A stretch of 64,000 nucleotides of DNA from positions 1-64,000 of the forward strand of contig JBKEEJ010000006.1 of NCBI GenBank assembly GCA_047777345.1, written 5' to 3'. Of this stretch, positions 28,873-38,353 are shown piece by piece. Position 1 is the first letter of the stretch. Each line of letters begins with the position of its first letter. Source of the DNA: Anaerocolumna sp047777345. GTDB taxonomy: Bacteria; Bacillota; Clostridia; Lachnospirales; Lachnospiraceae. The notes beneath the pieces were generated by a model. It saw only the letters and a list, made by a program, of their open reading frames with translations, did no database searches and had not been told where the DNA came from. The translations under genes were made by a program, and so were the position numbers.

Positions 28873-29817
28873 ATGATAAAATATCTTGTGAAAAGATTAG
28901 CCCGCTCTATCCTTACATTAATTATTATTATATCCATTGTCTTTATTTTACTTCGGCTTATGCCTATCGAAGGATACTTTCAGAATTATGATAAACTGAC
29001 GGAGGAACAAATCCACGCGGGTATTGTTAATATGGGATTGGATAAGCCAATTCCGGTCCAGTTATTTCGCTTCTTTAAACAATTATTGCATGGGGATCTC
29101 GGGGTTTCCCGTATATACCGGGCAAATGTTCCCATAATCAAAATATTGGAAACCAAAGTGCCTATTTCACTGACTCTTGGAGGTATTTCCCTGATACTTT
29201 CATTAATTCTTGGAATACCTTTAGGTATGCTGATGGCAGGTTCTAAGGGAAAGTTCTGGGACAAATTTGGCACTGGGTTTATTGTTTTTATTCAGGCAGT
29301 TCCGGCTGCGGTTTATTATTTATTTATTCAGGTATATGGTCATGATCTTTTTGGCTTTTCTATGCTGTTTAAAAAAGATGATATTTCTGCGTGGGTACTT
29401 CCTGTTATTTCCCTATCTCTTGGAAATATTGCTTATTATGCCATGTGGCTTAGGCGTTATATGGTGGACGAAAGCAATAAGGATTATGTAAAGTTGGCGA
29501 TAGCAAAAGGTGTTTCCCAAAAGGACATTTTGCGAAAGCACATTTTCCGCAATGCCTTTGTTCCCATGATACAGTATCTGCCCAGTTCATTTTTAAATAC
29601 TATCGTAGGATCCATTTATGTGGAGTCCCTCTACAGTGTGCCCGGAATGGGTGGCTTACTGGTGGATGTGATAAAACGCCAGGATAATACCATGGTTCAG
29701 GCCATTGTTATCCTGTTTGCCAGTGTCGGAATTTTAGGCCTGATACTTGGCGATATATTAATGACCATTATTGATCCCCGAATCAGTTTCCACAAAAAGG
29801 GAGGTGTCCGCTTTTGA
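28873..29817 (+). CDS. Peptide ABC transporter permease, OppB/DppB type
   Basis: A 314-residue inner-membrane permease with six predicted helices. The cytoplasmic coupling loop reads YVKLAIAKGVSQKDILRKHI, matching the EAA-like motif of family 5 importers, and the C-terminus has VESLYSVPGMGGLLVDVI. The start is ATG 28873 with AAAGGAG nine bases before; the open frame upstream to 28816 contains the preceding hairpin and is not coding. It overlaps the next permease start by four bases. Confidence 0.92.
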   Translation: MIKYLVKRLARSILTLIIIISIVFILLRLMPIEGYFQNYDKLTEEQIHAGIVNMGLDKPIPVQLFRFFKQLLHGDLGVSRIYRANVPIIKILETKVPISLTLGGISLILSLILGIPLGMLMAGSKGKFWDKFGTGFIVFIQAVPAAVYYLFIQVYGHDLFGFSMLFKKDDISAWVLPVISLSLGNIAYYAMWLRRYMVDESNKDYVKLAIAKGVSQKDILRKHIFRNAFVPMIQYLPSSFLNTIVGSIYVESLYSVPGMGGLLVDVIKRQDNTMVQAIVILFASVGILGLILGDILMTIIDPRISFHKKGGVRF

Positions 29818-30806
29818 CCATATTTGGCAAAAAGGTTGTAAAACTGGAAAAAAGTCTTACTGAAACTATACAAGAAGAGCAATCCGACCTATTTGAATTT
29901 GCAAAAGTTAAGGAAGATTTGGCCGAAAGGAGCGGATACTCCAATTATTCCTACTGGAAAAGTACCCTGCGGACACTTATGAAGAATAAAGTAGCCGTTA
30001 TATTGCTGGGGGTTATTCTATTTATCCTTTTATTTACCTGTAATCAGCCCTTCTTGCCGGGACAGATTGATCCCAATCTGGTCAATAATGATGAAAACGG
30101 GATGCAAATCATTAACCAGAAACCAAATAGCAGATTCTGGTTTGGTACCAATTCCATCGGACAGGACTTATGGAGCCGTGTCTGGGCCGGAACCCGTACC
30201 TCGATTGCCATTGGTTTTGTGGTTGCCTTAATTGAAGCGGTTGTGGGCATTACGGTAGGGGTATTGTGGGGGTATGTCCGCAAACTGGATTTTGTTTTTA
30301 CTGAAATTTACAACGTATTGGATAACATACCTTCCACCATTGTTCTCATATTGTTTTCCTATGTTATGAAACCTGGCGTTATCAGTTTAATTATCGGTAT
30401 GAGCCTTACCAGGTGGATTGGTATGGCCAGGTTTATCCGCAATCAGATTCTCATTATCCGGGACAGAGATTATAATCTGGCATCCCGCTGTCTTGGCACT
30501 CCCACCAGCCGGATTATTTTTCGTAATCTTTTGCCTTATTTGGTATCCGTAATAATGCTTCGCATGGCTTTGGCTATTCCGGAGGCCATTGGAAGCGAAG
30601 TATTTATTACTTATATAGGCTTAGGACTGCCGGTGGATATTCCCAGCCTTGGCAACCTGATTACAAATGGGCGAAACCTTTTAGCCAGTCCATCGCTCAG
30701 GTATCAGCTTATATTCCCTACTGTTGTATTATCCGTTGTAACCATTTCATTTTATATAATCGGGAATGCTTTTGCGGATGCCGCTGATCCGAAGAACCAT
30801 ATGTAG
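29814..30806 (+). CDS. Peptide ABC transporter permease, OppC/DppC type
   Basis: A 330-residue partner permease. A cytosolic leader of about 60 residues (TETIQEEQSDLFEFAKVKED) precedes the first helix, then comes WFGTNSIGQDLWSRVWAGTR, the OppC signature after the first helix. The coupling loop is YNLASRCLGTPTSRIIFRNL. Translation starts at TTG 29814, overlapping the OppB stop, behind GGGAGG. It forms the membrane pore with OppB. Confidence 0.92.
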   Translation: MTIFGKKVVKLEKSLTETIQEEQSDLFEFAKVKEDLAERSGYSNYSYWKSTLRTLMKNKVAVILLGVILFILLFTCNQPFLPGQIDPNLVNNDENGMQIINQKPNSRFWFGTNSIGQDLWSRVWAGTRTSIAIGFVVALIEAVVGITVGVLWGYVRKLDFVFTEIYNVLDNIPSTIVLILFSYVMKPGVISLIIGMSLTRWIGMARFIRNQILIIRDRDYNLASRCLGTPTSRIIFRNLLPYLVSVIMLRMALAIPEAIGSEVFITYIGLGLPVDIPSLGNLITNGRNLLASPSLRYQLIFPTVVLSVVTISFYIIGNAFADAADPKNHM

Positions 30807-30821
30807 GAGGACCGTTAAAAT

Positions 30822-31862
30822 ATGGAAAGAAAAATAATATTATCCGTAAGAAACCTTAATGTAAAATTCCGTCTTCGGGGAAAGGTGCTCCATGCCATCC
30901 GGGATATATCTTTGGATGTTTACAAGGGAGAAAGTCTGGCAATAGTAGGAGAATCCGGCTCCGGCAAGTCGGTTTTTACCAAGACCTTTATGGGGCTGTT
31001 AGATAAGAATGGATATATCGAATCGGGAGAAATTCTCTATAAGGGTAAGAACCTGGCGGCTTTTCAAACGGAAAAAGAATGGCTGACCATAAGAGGGCGG
31101 GAAATTGCCATGGTGCTGCAAGACCCCATGACGAGCCTTAACCCTTTAAAAACCATTGGCGCACAAATCGGTGAAGCGATTAGGCTTCATCAGGGCTTAA
31201 AGGGATGTACCTTAAAGGAAGCGGTAATTGACATATTAAAAGATGTGGGCATTTCCGAGCCTGAAAAACGATATAAACAGTATCCCCATGAATTTTCCGG
31301 CGGAATGAGACAGAGAGTAGTTATTGCCATAGCAATTGCCTGCAGGCCAAAGCTGTTAATCTGCGACGAACCCACAACTGCGCTGGATGTTACCATTCAG
31401 GCCCAAATTCTGGAGTTGCTAAAAAGTCTAAAAGAAAAATATGAGCTTACTACCATTTACATAACCCATGATCTGGGCGTGGTTGCCAACGTGGCCGACC
31501 GGATTGCCGTAATGTATGCCGGTGACATTGTAGAAATCGGTAATTGCGAAGAAGTGTTTTATAATTCGAAACACCCCTATACCTGGGCTTTGCTGTCATC
31601 CCTTCCCCAGCTGGGGGTAAAAGGGGAAGACTTGTATACCATTGAAGGTACTCCGCCCAGTTTGTATCAGGAGATACAAGGAGATGCGTATGCGCCGAGA
31701 AACCCCTATGCCCTAAAGATAGATTTTCTGCAAAGGCCTCCCTTTTTTAAGGTAAGCCCTACCCATAAGGCCCGGACCTGGCTGCTGGACCCAAGAGCCC
31801 CGAAAGCAGAACCGCCGCCATATATTAAAAAACTTCGCACTCAGGGAGGTTTTGACAGATGA
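30822..31862 (+). CDS. Peptide ABC transporter ATPase, OppD type
   Basis: A 346-residue ATP-binding subunit: Walker A GESGSGKSV, Q-loop VLQDPMTSLNP, signature FSGGMRQR, Walker B LLICDEPTTALD, His switch ITHDLGV. The C-terminal 80 residues hold the oligopeptide/dipeptide transporter extension (HPYTWALLSSLPQLG, then GTPPSL). ATG 30822 follows GGAGG, 15 bases after the OppC stop, and the end overlaps OppF. Confidence 0.94.
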   Translation: MERKIILSVRNLNVKFRLRGKVLHAIRDISLDVYKGESLAIVGESGSGKSVFTKTFMGLLDKNGYIESGEILYKGKNLAAFQTEKEWLTIRGREIAMVLQDPMTSLNPLKTIGAQIGEAIRLHQGLKGCTLKEAVIDILKDVGISEPEKRYKQYPHEFSGGMRQRVVIAIAIACRPKLLICDEPTTALDVTIQAQILELLKSLKEKYELTTIYITHDLGVVANVADRIAVMYAGDIVEIGNCEEVFYNSKHPYTWALLSSLPQLGVKGEDLYTIEGTPPSLYQEIQGDAYAPRNPYALKIDFLQRPPFFKVSPTHKARTWLLDPRAPKAEPPPYIKKLRTQGGFDR

Positions 31863-32800
31863 TACTTAATACCCGGAAAAAATTATTGGAGGTTAAAAAT
31901 ATAAAAGTTGGATATGGGGAAGGACGGCGTAAAACCATAGTGGTAAATGACGTAAGCTTTGATATTTATAAAGGTGAAACCTTTGGCCTGGTAGGAGAAT
32001 CGGGTTCCGGCAAAACCACTATCGGTCGGGCAATTATCCGTATTATTCCGACTATGGGTGGCCAAATACTGTATGACGGGAAAAAAATTAATGGTAAATT
32101 ATCCAAGGAAGAGGACCGTGAAATAACCCGTAAGATTCAGATGATTTTTCAGGACCCTATGGCCTCTTTAAATGAAAGAGCCAAGGTAGATTACATTATA
32201 TCGGAAGGACTATATAATACAAAGCAAAAATTTACCAGGGAAGAAAAGCGGCAGATGGTAGAAAAGGCCTTACTGGACGTTGGATTACTTCCCGAATTTG
32301 CAGGCCGTTTTCCCCATGAATTTTCCGGAGGACAAAGACAGCGTATCGGCATCGCCAGAGCACTTATTATGCAGCCGGAATTTATTATTGCAGACGAGCC
32401 CATATCCGCACTGGATGTATCTATTCGTGCCCAGGTGCTGAACCTTTTATCCGGTTTACAGAAAAAAAGAAACCTGACCTACCTTTTTATTGCCCATGAT
32501 TTGTCTGTTATGCGCTTTATTGCGGACCGAATAGCAGTAATTCATAAGGGGGTACTGGTGGAAATGGGAGAAACGGAAAAAATATTTATGAATCCCCTTC
32601 ATCCGTATACAAGGGCTTTATTATCCGCCATACCTATGCCGGATCCAATCAGGGAAAAGAAAAAAGTGCTTAAGATATATGACCCTTCCGTTCATGATTA
32701 TTCTGTCTATAAACCGGAATGGGTTGAGATTGAAAAAGGCCATTTCGTACTTGGCAATAAGCCGGAGATTGAAAAATACGGTAAATTAGTCAAAGGGTAA
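31859..32800 (+). CDS. Peptide ABC transporter ATPase, OppF type
   Basis: A 313-residue second ATPase: Walker A GESGSGKTT, Q-loop IFQDPMASLNE, signature FSGGQRQR, Walker B IIADEPISALD, His switch IAHDLSVM, and the C-terminal HPYTRALLSAIPMPDP element. The OppD-OppF heterodimer drives uptake. ATG 31859 overlaps the OppD stop codon. It is the last gene of the tightly packed transporter block; about 90 bases separate it from the serine hydrolase. Confidence 0.94.
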   Translation: MILNTRKKLLEVKNIKVGYGEGRRKTIVVNDVSFDIYKGETFGLVGESGSGKTTIGRAIIRIIPTMGGQILYDGKKINGKLSKEEDREITRKIQMIFQDPMASLNERAKVDYIISEGLYNTKQKFTREEKRQMVEKALLDVGLLPEFAGRFPHEFSGGQRQRIGIARALIMQPEFIIADEPISALDVSIRAQVLNLLSGLQKKRNLTYLFIAHDLSVMRFIADRIAVIHKGVLVEMGETEKIFMNPLHPYTRALLSAIPMPDPIREKKKVLKIYDPSVHDYSVYKPEWVEIEKGHFVLGNKPEIEKYGKLVKG

Positions 32801-32893
32801 GCATATAATTTGTTATTGTAGTATAATTGTTTTAACTGGTATAATTTTTGTTTTTTTATTAAAGTCAGATGTATTGTAACAGAAGGAGCCAGT

Positions 32894-33679
32894 ATGGAAA
32901 GAAAACAGTTACTTAAGTTAATAGAAAAAGAAATACAAAATGCCAGGGCAAAAACAGCTCTTTTGGTGGAAAACTTAACGACCGGCGAGGGATTAGTTTC
33001 TTATTGTGCCGATATTCCTGTGGTTTCGGCCAGTATGATAAAAGTGCCTGTTATGATTACGGCCCTGGAAGAAATTCAGGCCGGGTCATTAAGTAAACAT
33101 ATGCTGATTCCGGTAGATTCCTCCCTTATTCTTGAAGATACGGAAGTTTTTGAATATGGAGAGAAAAGTTATACTCTCGACGAATTACTGGTGTGGATGA
33201 TAATTAACAGCGATAATACGGCAACAAATTGTCTGATTAACCTGCTGTCGATGGAAAGAATAAACCGGACCTGTAAAAGGCTTGGTTTAAAAAATACCCG
33301 ATTGGAGCGTTTGATGCTAGATTTTAATGCCATAAAGAATGGATATAATAACTATACCTCCGCTTTTGATATGTGTACCCTTTATAAGGCCCTGTATCAG
33401 AAAACCATTCTTACGCCGGAATTATGTGATTATGCCATAAGTATTCTTTTAAGGCAACGTCATAAGCAAAATTCCATGCGTTATATCAGCAATGAAGTGA
33501 AAGTCGCCCATAAAACCGGTGGCCTGGATTTCTTAAATCACGATGCGGGAATCTTTTATCTGGAAAGACTAGCTTACTATTTTGGCGCTTTTACCTGGGA
33601 TGGGCCTGACAATGAATATGGAAAGAAGTGGATTGGCCGAATTTCCAAAGCTGTTTATGAATATTACAGTAAGATATAA
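32894..33679 (+). CDS. Serine beta-lactamase-fold hydrolase, copy 1
   Basis: A 261-residue protein with class A beta-lactamase-like motifs: SxxK as Ser47-Met-Ile-Lys50 (VVSASMIKVPV), SDN in INSDNTATN, and KTG in VAHKTGGLD. The omega-loop Glu of true class A enzymes is not obvious. There is no signal peptide or membrane helix, so it should be cytoplasmic, which argues against a beta-lactam resistance role. With peptide importer and peptidases around it, cleavage of imported D-amino acid peptides is a reasonable inference. ATG 32894 has GAAGGAG in front. Confidence 0.83.
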   Translation: MERKQLLKLIEKEIQNARAKTALLVENLTTGEGLVSYCADIPVVSASMIKVPVMITALEEIQAGSLSKHMLIPVDSSLILEDTEVFEYGEKSYTLDELLVWMIINSDNTATNCLINLLSMERINRTCKRLGLKNTRLERLMLDFNAIKNGYNNYTSAFDMCTLYKALYQKTILTPELCDYAISILLRQRHKQNSMRYISNEVKVAHKTGGLDFLNHDAGIFYLERLAYYFGAFTWDGPDNEYGKKWIGRISKAVYEYYSKI

Positions 33680-33757
33680 ATTTACAGTAAGATTTGTATT
33701 CCGTAAATATGTCATGTTATGGAATTATTAATGAATGAAATTGAAAGGAAAGAAATC

Positions 33758-34579
33758 ATGAAGGATGCGCTTATTGTGACGGCCCTTGCCTTTTTAATGA
33801 AGGAACCAACCTGGGACAGTGAATTGTCGGATGAAGACTTTTACGGAAGAAAAGTTGAAATTCTTTCCCAAGTGTCAGAGGAGTGGTTTGAAGTAAGGAC
33901 CCAGTATCAGTATACCGGATTTGTTCATATATCACAGCTTCTCTTTGATACGGAAAAAATAAAACTATGGGAGAAAATGAATAAAAAGCAGGTATTGCAG
34001 CCTTTTGCGGATGTTTTGTCCATGCCAAAAGTACAGGGACACCACGTAATCAGTCTGGTAAAGGGAGGACTTGTAGGCATACTGAAAAGTGCCGATGAAA
34101 ATGGCTGGGTTCAGGTTATGCTGTGTGACGGAAGAACTGGATATATAAAGGAAAAATACCTGGGGCCTTATTACATTTCTTATACCTTGGACAAGGAAGA
34201 AGAACTTCGCGGTAAAATAGTAAATACGGCTCTTTCCTATATGGGAACACAATACCGGTGGGGCGGCAAAAGCCCTATGGGAATGGATTGTTCCGGCCTT
34301 TGTTCAGTAGCCTATATGTTAAATGGTATTTTGATATACCGGGATGCGGATATAGTGGAAGGGTTCCCAATTCATGAAATATCCATAGAAAGAATGAAAC
34401 CGGCGGATTTAATCTTTTTTCCAGGCCATGTGGCTATGTATATTGGAAATAACAAATATGTTCATTCCACCGCGAAAAACGGCAGTGACGGTGTAGTGAT
34501 AAACAGCCTGAATCCGTGTGATACGGACTATCGGGAAGACTTGGCGCAAAAAATAAAAGCAGTTGGCAGCTTGTTTTAG
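33758..34579 (+). CDS. SH3-NlpC/P60 cysteine peptidase
   Basis: About 273 residues. Two SH3-like segments come first (VEILSQVSEEWFEVRTQYQY, then GLVGILKSADENGWVQVML), followed by the NlpC/P60 domain with catalytic Cys in MGMDCSGLC, His in FFPGHVAMYIGN and a third polar residue in KYVHSTAKN. The layout matches Bacillus YkfC, which cuts the gamma-D-glutamyl-diamino acid bond of imported murein peptides. There is no signal peptide. ATG 33758 is chosen because AAAGGAAAG precedes it; ATG 33719 in the same frame has no ribosome site. Confidence 0.88.
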   Translation: MKDALIVTALAFLMKEPTWDSELSDEDFYGRKVEILSQVSEEWFEVRTQYQYTGFVHISQLLFDTEKIKLWEKMNKKQVLQPFADVLSMPKVQGHHVISLVKGGLVGILKSADENGWVQVMLCDGRTGYIKEKYLGPYYISYTLDKEEELRGKIVNTALSYMGTQYRWGGKSPMGMDCSGLCSVAYMLNGILIYRDADIVEGFPIHEISIERMKPADLIFFPGHVAMYIGNNKYVHSTAKNGSDGVVINSLNPCDTDYREDLAQKIKAVGSLF

Positions 34580-34595
34580 CATTAAGGAGGATATT

Positions 34596-35591
34596 ATGAA
34601 AGTAGCAGATATGCACTGTGATACTATAACAGAGATTTACTATGCCAGAAAAAAAGGGAAAAAAGCAGAATTGGCAAAAAATCATTTCCAGCTGGATCTG
34701 GAAAAAATGACAAAAGGAGATTACCTGATTCAGAATTTTGCCATGTTTGTAAATATAAAAAGACATGGGGATCCCCTGGACCAGTGCTTAAAATTTATCG
34801 ATTTGTTTTATCAGGAACTTGAAAAAAATCAGGAAAAAATTGCGCTGGCCCTTAGTTATAATGACATTGTAAAAAACCAAAAGGATGGTAAAATGTCCGC
34901 TTTATTGACTATTGAAGATGGAGGAGCAGCCAGGTGTGACTTATCCCATTTAAGAAATTTCTATCGCCTGGGAGTAAGAATGATAACCCTGACATGGAAT
35001 TACGAAAATGGTATCGGTTATCCGAATTTTCGGTTAATCGAAGGAGAAAAACCAGATTTTCGTACTCCAAATGCAAAAGACGGGCTGACAGACTTTGGCA
35101 TATCTTTTATAGAGGAAATGGAAAGACTTGGTATAATTATTGACGTATCCCACCTGTCCGACGCCGGTTTTTATGATGTGTTAAAATATACCACAAAACC
35201 TTTTGTGGCAAGTCACTCCAATATAAGAGGCGTCTGTAACCATGTAAGAAATGTATCTGATGACATGTTAAGAAAGTTGGCCGAAAGAGGCGGAGTAATT
35301 GGAATGAATTTTTGCCCCAGCTTTCTGGAAGAAACGGAAAGAGAAGAAGATGCGAAAGGAAGTATTGCCGATATTGTAGAACATATAAAATATGCGGTCA
35401 ATATAGGTGGATATGAATGTGTGGGATTAGGTTCTGATTTTGACGGCATACCTGTAAGAAAAGACTTACAGGATGCTTCGGCCCTTCCCCTGTTAGCCGA
35501 AGCCCTGGAAAAGGAAGGTTTTAAGCAACGCGAAATAGAAGCCATTTTTTATAAAAATGTGCTTCGGGTATATAAAGAGGTTTTAAAATAA
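34596..35591 (+). CDS. Membrane dipeptidase (M19, renal dipeptidase family)
   Basis: A 331-residue zinc dipeptidase barrel. Metal ligands are seen in DMHCDT (HxD near the N-terminus), the bridging Glu in LLTIEDGG, and His in IDVSHLSD and FVASHSNIRG. Asp in GLGSDFDGI completes the site. The family accepts dipeptides with a C-terminal D-residue, which suits murein-derived L-Ala-D-Glu-like products. No signal peptide is present, so it is cytoplasmic here. ATG 34596 is behind AAGGAGG, 16 bases after the NlpC/P60 gene. Confidence 0.9.
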   Translation: MKVADMHCDTITEIYYARKKGKKAELAKNHFQLDLEKMTKGDYLIQNFAMFVNIKRHGDPLDQCLKFIDLFYQELEKNQEKIALALSYNDIVKNQKDGKMSALLTIEDGGAARCDLSHLRNFYRLGVRMITLTWNYENGIGYPNFRLIEGEKPDFRTPNAKDGLTDFGISFIEEMERLGIIIDVSHLSDAGFYDVLKYTTKPFVASHSNIRGVCNHVRNVSDDMLRKLAERGGVIGMNFCPSFLEETEREEDAKGSIADIVEHIKYAVNIGGYECVGLGSDFDGIPVRKDLQDASALPLLAEALEKEGFKQREIEAIFYKNVLRVYKEVLK

Positions 35592-35732
35592 GAATCAGTA
35601 AGGTTAATGTACTTCTGTTGAATAATCAGGTGTACATATTGATTAATTATTTATGGAATAGACATAATGAAAACTATATGTATTGATTATTGACAGATAA
35701 TTCACAGATAAATTTTAATAACAGGTGAACAC

Positions 35733-36575
35733 ATGAAAAAAATTAGCTTAGAAGACAGAATCCATGCGGAATTAGCCAGTTATAACGGCCTTATGGGAAT
35801 CTATGTAAATGATTTGAAAGGAAATAAAATAGAAATTAATACTGTTCAAAAGTTTGAATCGGCCAGTTGTATTAAGTGCTTTATATTAGGCGCTTTGTTT
35901 GACGAGGTCAAAGAGGGAAGAAAAAGCCTGTGGGATATGTTAACCTATACCAGGGAAAATGAAGTGGACGGAAGCGGTGTCTTAAGAAGTCTTGACTACG
36001 GACTGTCCTTGACTGTCAAAAACATTGCAACCTTAATGATTATTGTTAGCGATAATATTGCAACCAATATGATGATTGATTATCTGGGACTGGATACCAT
36101 TAATCATTTTATCCGTTCCCATGGCTTTTCCGATACTTGCTTACACAATAAAATTGATTTTAAAAAATATAAGCAGCTTGGGACTATGACACCAAAGGAT
36201 TACGGCAGATTTTTTGAAATGATATGCAATGAGGAACTGGTAAGTGCCGATGCTTCAAGACAAATGCTTAAGATACTGAAACAGCAGCATTATAATTCTG
36301 CCATTACCAAATATTTTCCCCAGTATTATCTGGACAGTGAAGACACGGGAGACGAAGAGCTGATTTATGTGGCCTCAAAAAGCGGCAGCATGGATGCCTG
36401 CAGAAACGACGGTGGCATTGTTTCCACTCCATATGGCAAATATGTAATTGTATTGTTTAATAAGAACTTTACAGATTCCATATATTATCCTGACCATCCG
36501 GCTACCATATTCAGTGCAAAAGTCAGCCGGCTGATATTTGACCAGTATCTTACCCTTCAGGGAAGAATAAAATAA
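35733..36575 (+). CDS. Serine beta-lactamase-fold hydrolase, copy 2
   Basis: A 280-residue paralogue of the gene at 32894: SxxK as Ser45-Cys-Ile-Lys48 (ESASCIKCF), SDN in IVSDNIATN and KSG in VASKSGSMD. Length and order are conserved, but identity to copy 1 looks moderate, so this is an old duplication or a separate recruit rather than a recent copy. It also lacks a signal peptide. ATG 35733 has AGGTG upstream. A gap of 141 bases from the dipeptidase gene may hold a promoter. It is followed by a terminator. Confidence 0.82.
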   Translation: MKKISLEDRIHAELASYNGLMGIYVNDLKGNKIEINTVQKFESASCIKCFILGALFDEVKEGRKSLWDMLTYTRENEVDGSGVLRSLDYGLSLTVKNIATLMIIVSDNIATNMMIDYLGLDTINHFIRSHGFSDTCLHNKIDFKKYKQLGTMTPKDYGRFFEMICNEELVSADASRQMLKILKQQHYNSAITKYFPQYYLDSEDTGDEELIYVASKSGSMDACRNDGGIVSTPYGKYVIVLFNKNFTDSIYYPDHPATIFSAKVSRLIFDQYLTLQGRIK

Positions 36576-36652
36576 ACAAATGATATCAGATAAAATATAC
36601 ATAATAAACATATAAAATATGTGCATAATATATACATATAAAAAATGAGATT

Positions 36653-36692
36653 AAAAACAGGGTTATGTCTTCATAGGAAAAACCCTGTTTTT
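36653..36692 (+). terminator. Intrinsic terminator ending the peptide cluster
   Basis: AAAAACAGGGTT (36653-36664) pairs with AACCCTGTTTTT (36681-36692). It closes the cluster that begins at 25130. Confidence 0.9.
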
Positions 36693-36860
36693 CGACTTTA
36701 TAGACTAAAAATTTGAAAATTTACTATAACGTTTAAGATAAAAATTATCAGTAAGGGTTTTCGTTTCACATAAAGCCAGATTCAATAAAATTAACTAAAA
36801 AAGATAAGAAATTCAGTTAAACGGTAAAACAGGATTAGTTCAAATAGTTAAAAAAGCATA

Positions 36861-36874
36861 TGAAAACGTTTAAG
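36861..36874 (+). promoter_or_regulatory. Possible cre/LacI-type operator
   Basis: TGAAAACGTTTAAG has the central CG and flanking A/T tracts of catabolite-response elements, with two deviations at its 3' end. It lies about 400 bases before the LacI gene in an AT-rich stretch (36693-37090) that otherwise shows nothing. Confidence 0.35.
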
Positions 36875-37090
36875 TAATAAGGAAACAGATTTATCACAGT
36901 ATGTTAAATATTTTATTTTTTAAGTAAAAAAAATATAATTTTTAGTAGAAAATTCAAAATAATGAAGAATTGTTCATGATAAATTATTAACGCTAAAATG
37001 GAAAAACACATAAAAAAGTAATAATCAACATATAAATTATAAAATTAAGAAAGAAGTTATTTAATTTTACGAACACACTGAAAAAAAGTG

Positions 37091-37119
37091 TTGCTTTTAC
37101 GATTAATGCATTATATAAT
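37091..37119 (+). promoter_or_regulatory. Promoter of the LacI-family gene
   Basis: TTGCTT (37091-37096), 17 bases, TATAAT (37114-37119), facing the regulator at 37262. The motif ACGATTAA inside the spacer and TTAATCGTTA, AATCGATTAA and CTAATCGTTA downstream (37130-37232) are candidate operators. Confidence 0.6.
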
Positions 37120-37128
37120 ATAGTCATA

Positions 37129-37232
37129 CTTAATCGTTATAGTAAATCGATTAAGTAGTTAATTTATACATATTTCGTTTATGGCAATTTCGAAATAAGT
37201 AGGATTTCCACTAAATTTTAGCTAATCGTTAA
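37129..37232 (+). promoter_or_regulatory. Cluster of TAATCGTTA-like operator half-sites
   Basis: Three copies of a motif with central CG lie between the promoter and the ribosome site: CTTAATCGTTAT (near 37130), AATCGATTAA (near 37146) and GCTAATCGTTAAC (near 37221). LacI-family operators are palindromes with a central CG, so binding by the adjacent regulator is inferred. Confidence 0.5.
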
Positions 37233-37261
37233 CATGCATAAGGTGGAAGGGGGGAACTTTC

Positions 37262-38280
37262 ATGGTATCTATGAAAGATATATCACTTACATGTGGTGTG
37301 TCTGTTGCAACAGTTAGTAAGGCTTTAAACGGACATAAAGATATCGGAGAAGAAACGAAAGAACTAATCAGGAAAACTGCTAAGGAGATGGGGTATTTTC
37401 CTAATTCATCAGCAAGGGCATTAAAAACCAACCGAAGCTATAACCTTGGAGTATTAATGATTGATGAAGCCCACAGCGGTTTAACCCATGATTATTTCGT
37501 AATGATATTGGAAAGCCTTAAGGTTACCGCAGAAAGATATGGTTATGATATAACTTTTATCAGCGGCAGTAAACAGAGGAAGGATAAAATGTCTTATCTG
37601 GAACATTGCAGATACCGGGGGCTGGACGGCGTGGTAATTGCTTGTATTGATTATGACGAGGAAGAGGTAATCGAGCTTGTTCACAGCGATATACCGGTAG
37701 TAACTATTGACCATCTGTTTAATGACAGAACTGCCATTATATCGGACAACATTAAGGGCATGAGAGATTTGCTGACCTATATTTATGATTGCGGTCACAG
37801 AAAGATTGCGTACATACATGGCGAAGGAAAATCGGCAGTTACTATAAACCGTCTTAATAGTTTTTATATTATGGCGGCAGAACATGGCATAGAAGTTCCG
37901 GATGAGTATGTAAGAGAATCTGCTTACAGAGATACTGTCACTACTGCCAAATTAACCAACGAACTTCTGGATCTGCCCGATCCTCCTACCTGTATTCTGT
38001 TTTCCGACGATTTTGCCAGTCTGGGGGGTATTAATGCAATAAAGGCAAGAGGCCTAAAAATCCCGGAAGATATTTCTGTGGCAGGGTATGACGGTATCAG
38101 ATTTATGAAATATATTGAACCGAGACTGACAACCATTAATCAGGATGCTCAGGAAATGGGACGGTTAGCAGCGGAAAAATAATCTCCATCATTGAGCAAC
38201 CAAAAACAACTTTAATTGAACATATCACTGTCCCAGGAAATCTAGAAAAGGGAGAAACCATAAAAAAGATTAATAAGTAA
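37262..38280 (+). pseudogene. LacI-family sugar-responsive regulator with late frameshift
   Basis: The DNA-binding head is typical (MKDISLTCGVSVATVSKALNG, then hinge NSSARALKTNRSYNLGVL), followed by the periplasmic-binding-like effector domain (GLDGVVIAC, PEDISVAGYDG). The frame stops at 38182 after MGRLAAEK. Adding one A in the run at 38175-38179 continues it as ISIIEQPKTTLIEHITVPGN to 38280, the normal end of the family. Only the last 33 or so residues are lost, so partial function is possible. ATG 37262 follows GGAAGGGGGG. It probably controls the sugar importer behind it. Confidence 0.85.
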
Positions 38281-38353
38281 CCGCTGTAATGTTGGTATTA
38301 TATCACCTTTCTGGTGATAATAATATAAAATAATAAAAATGGAGGACAAGCTT

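Noticed and set aside
32894..36575. Beta-lactam resistance genes
   Set aside because: Both proteins have beta-lactamase-type motifs but no export signal, and sit in a peptide-use cluster, so a resistance role is not supported.
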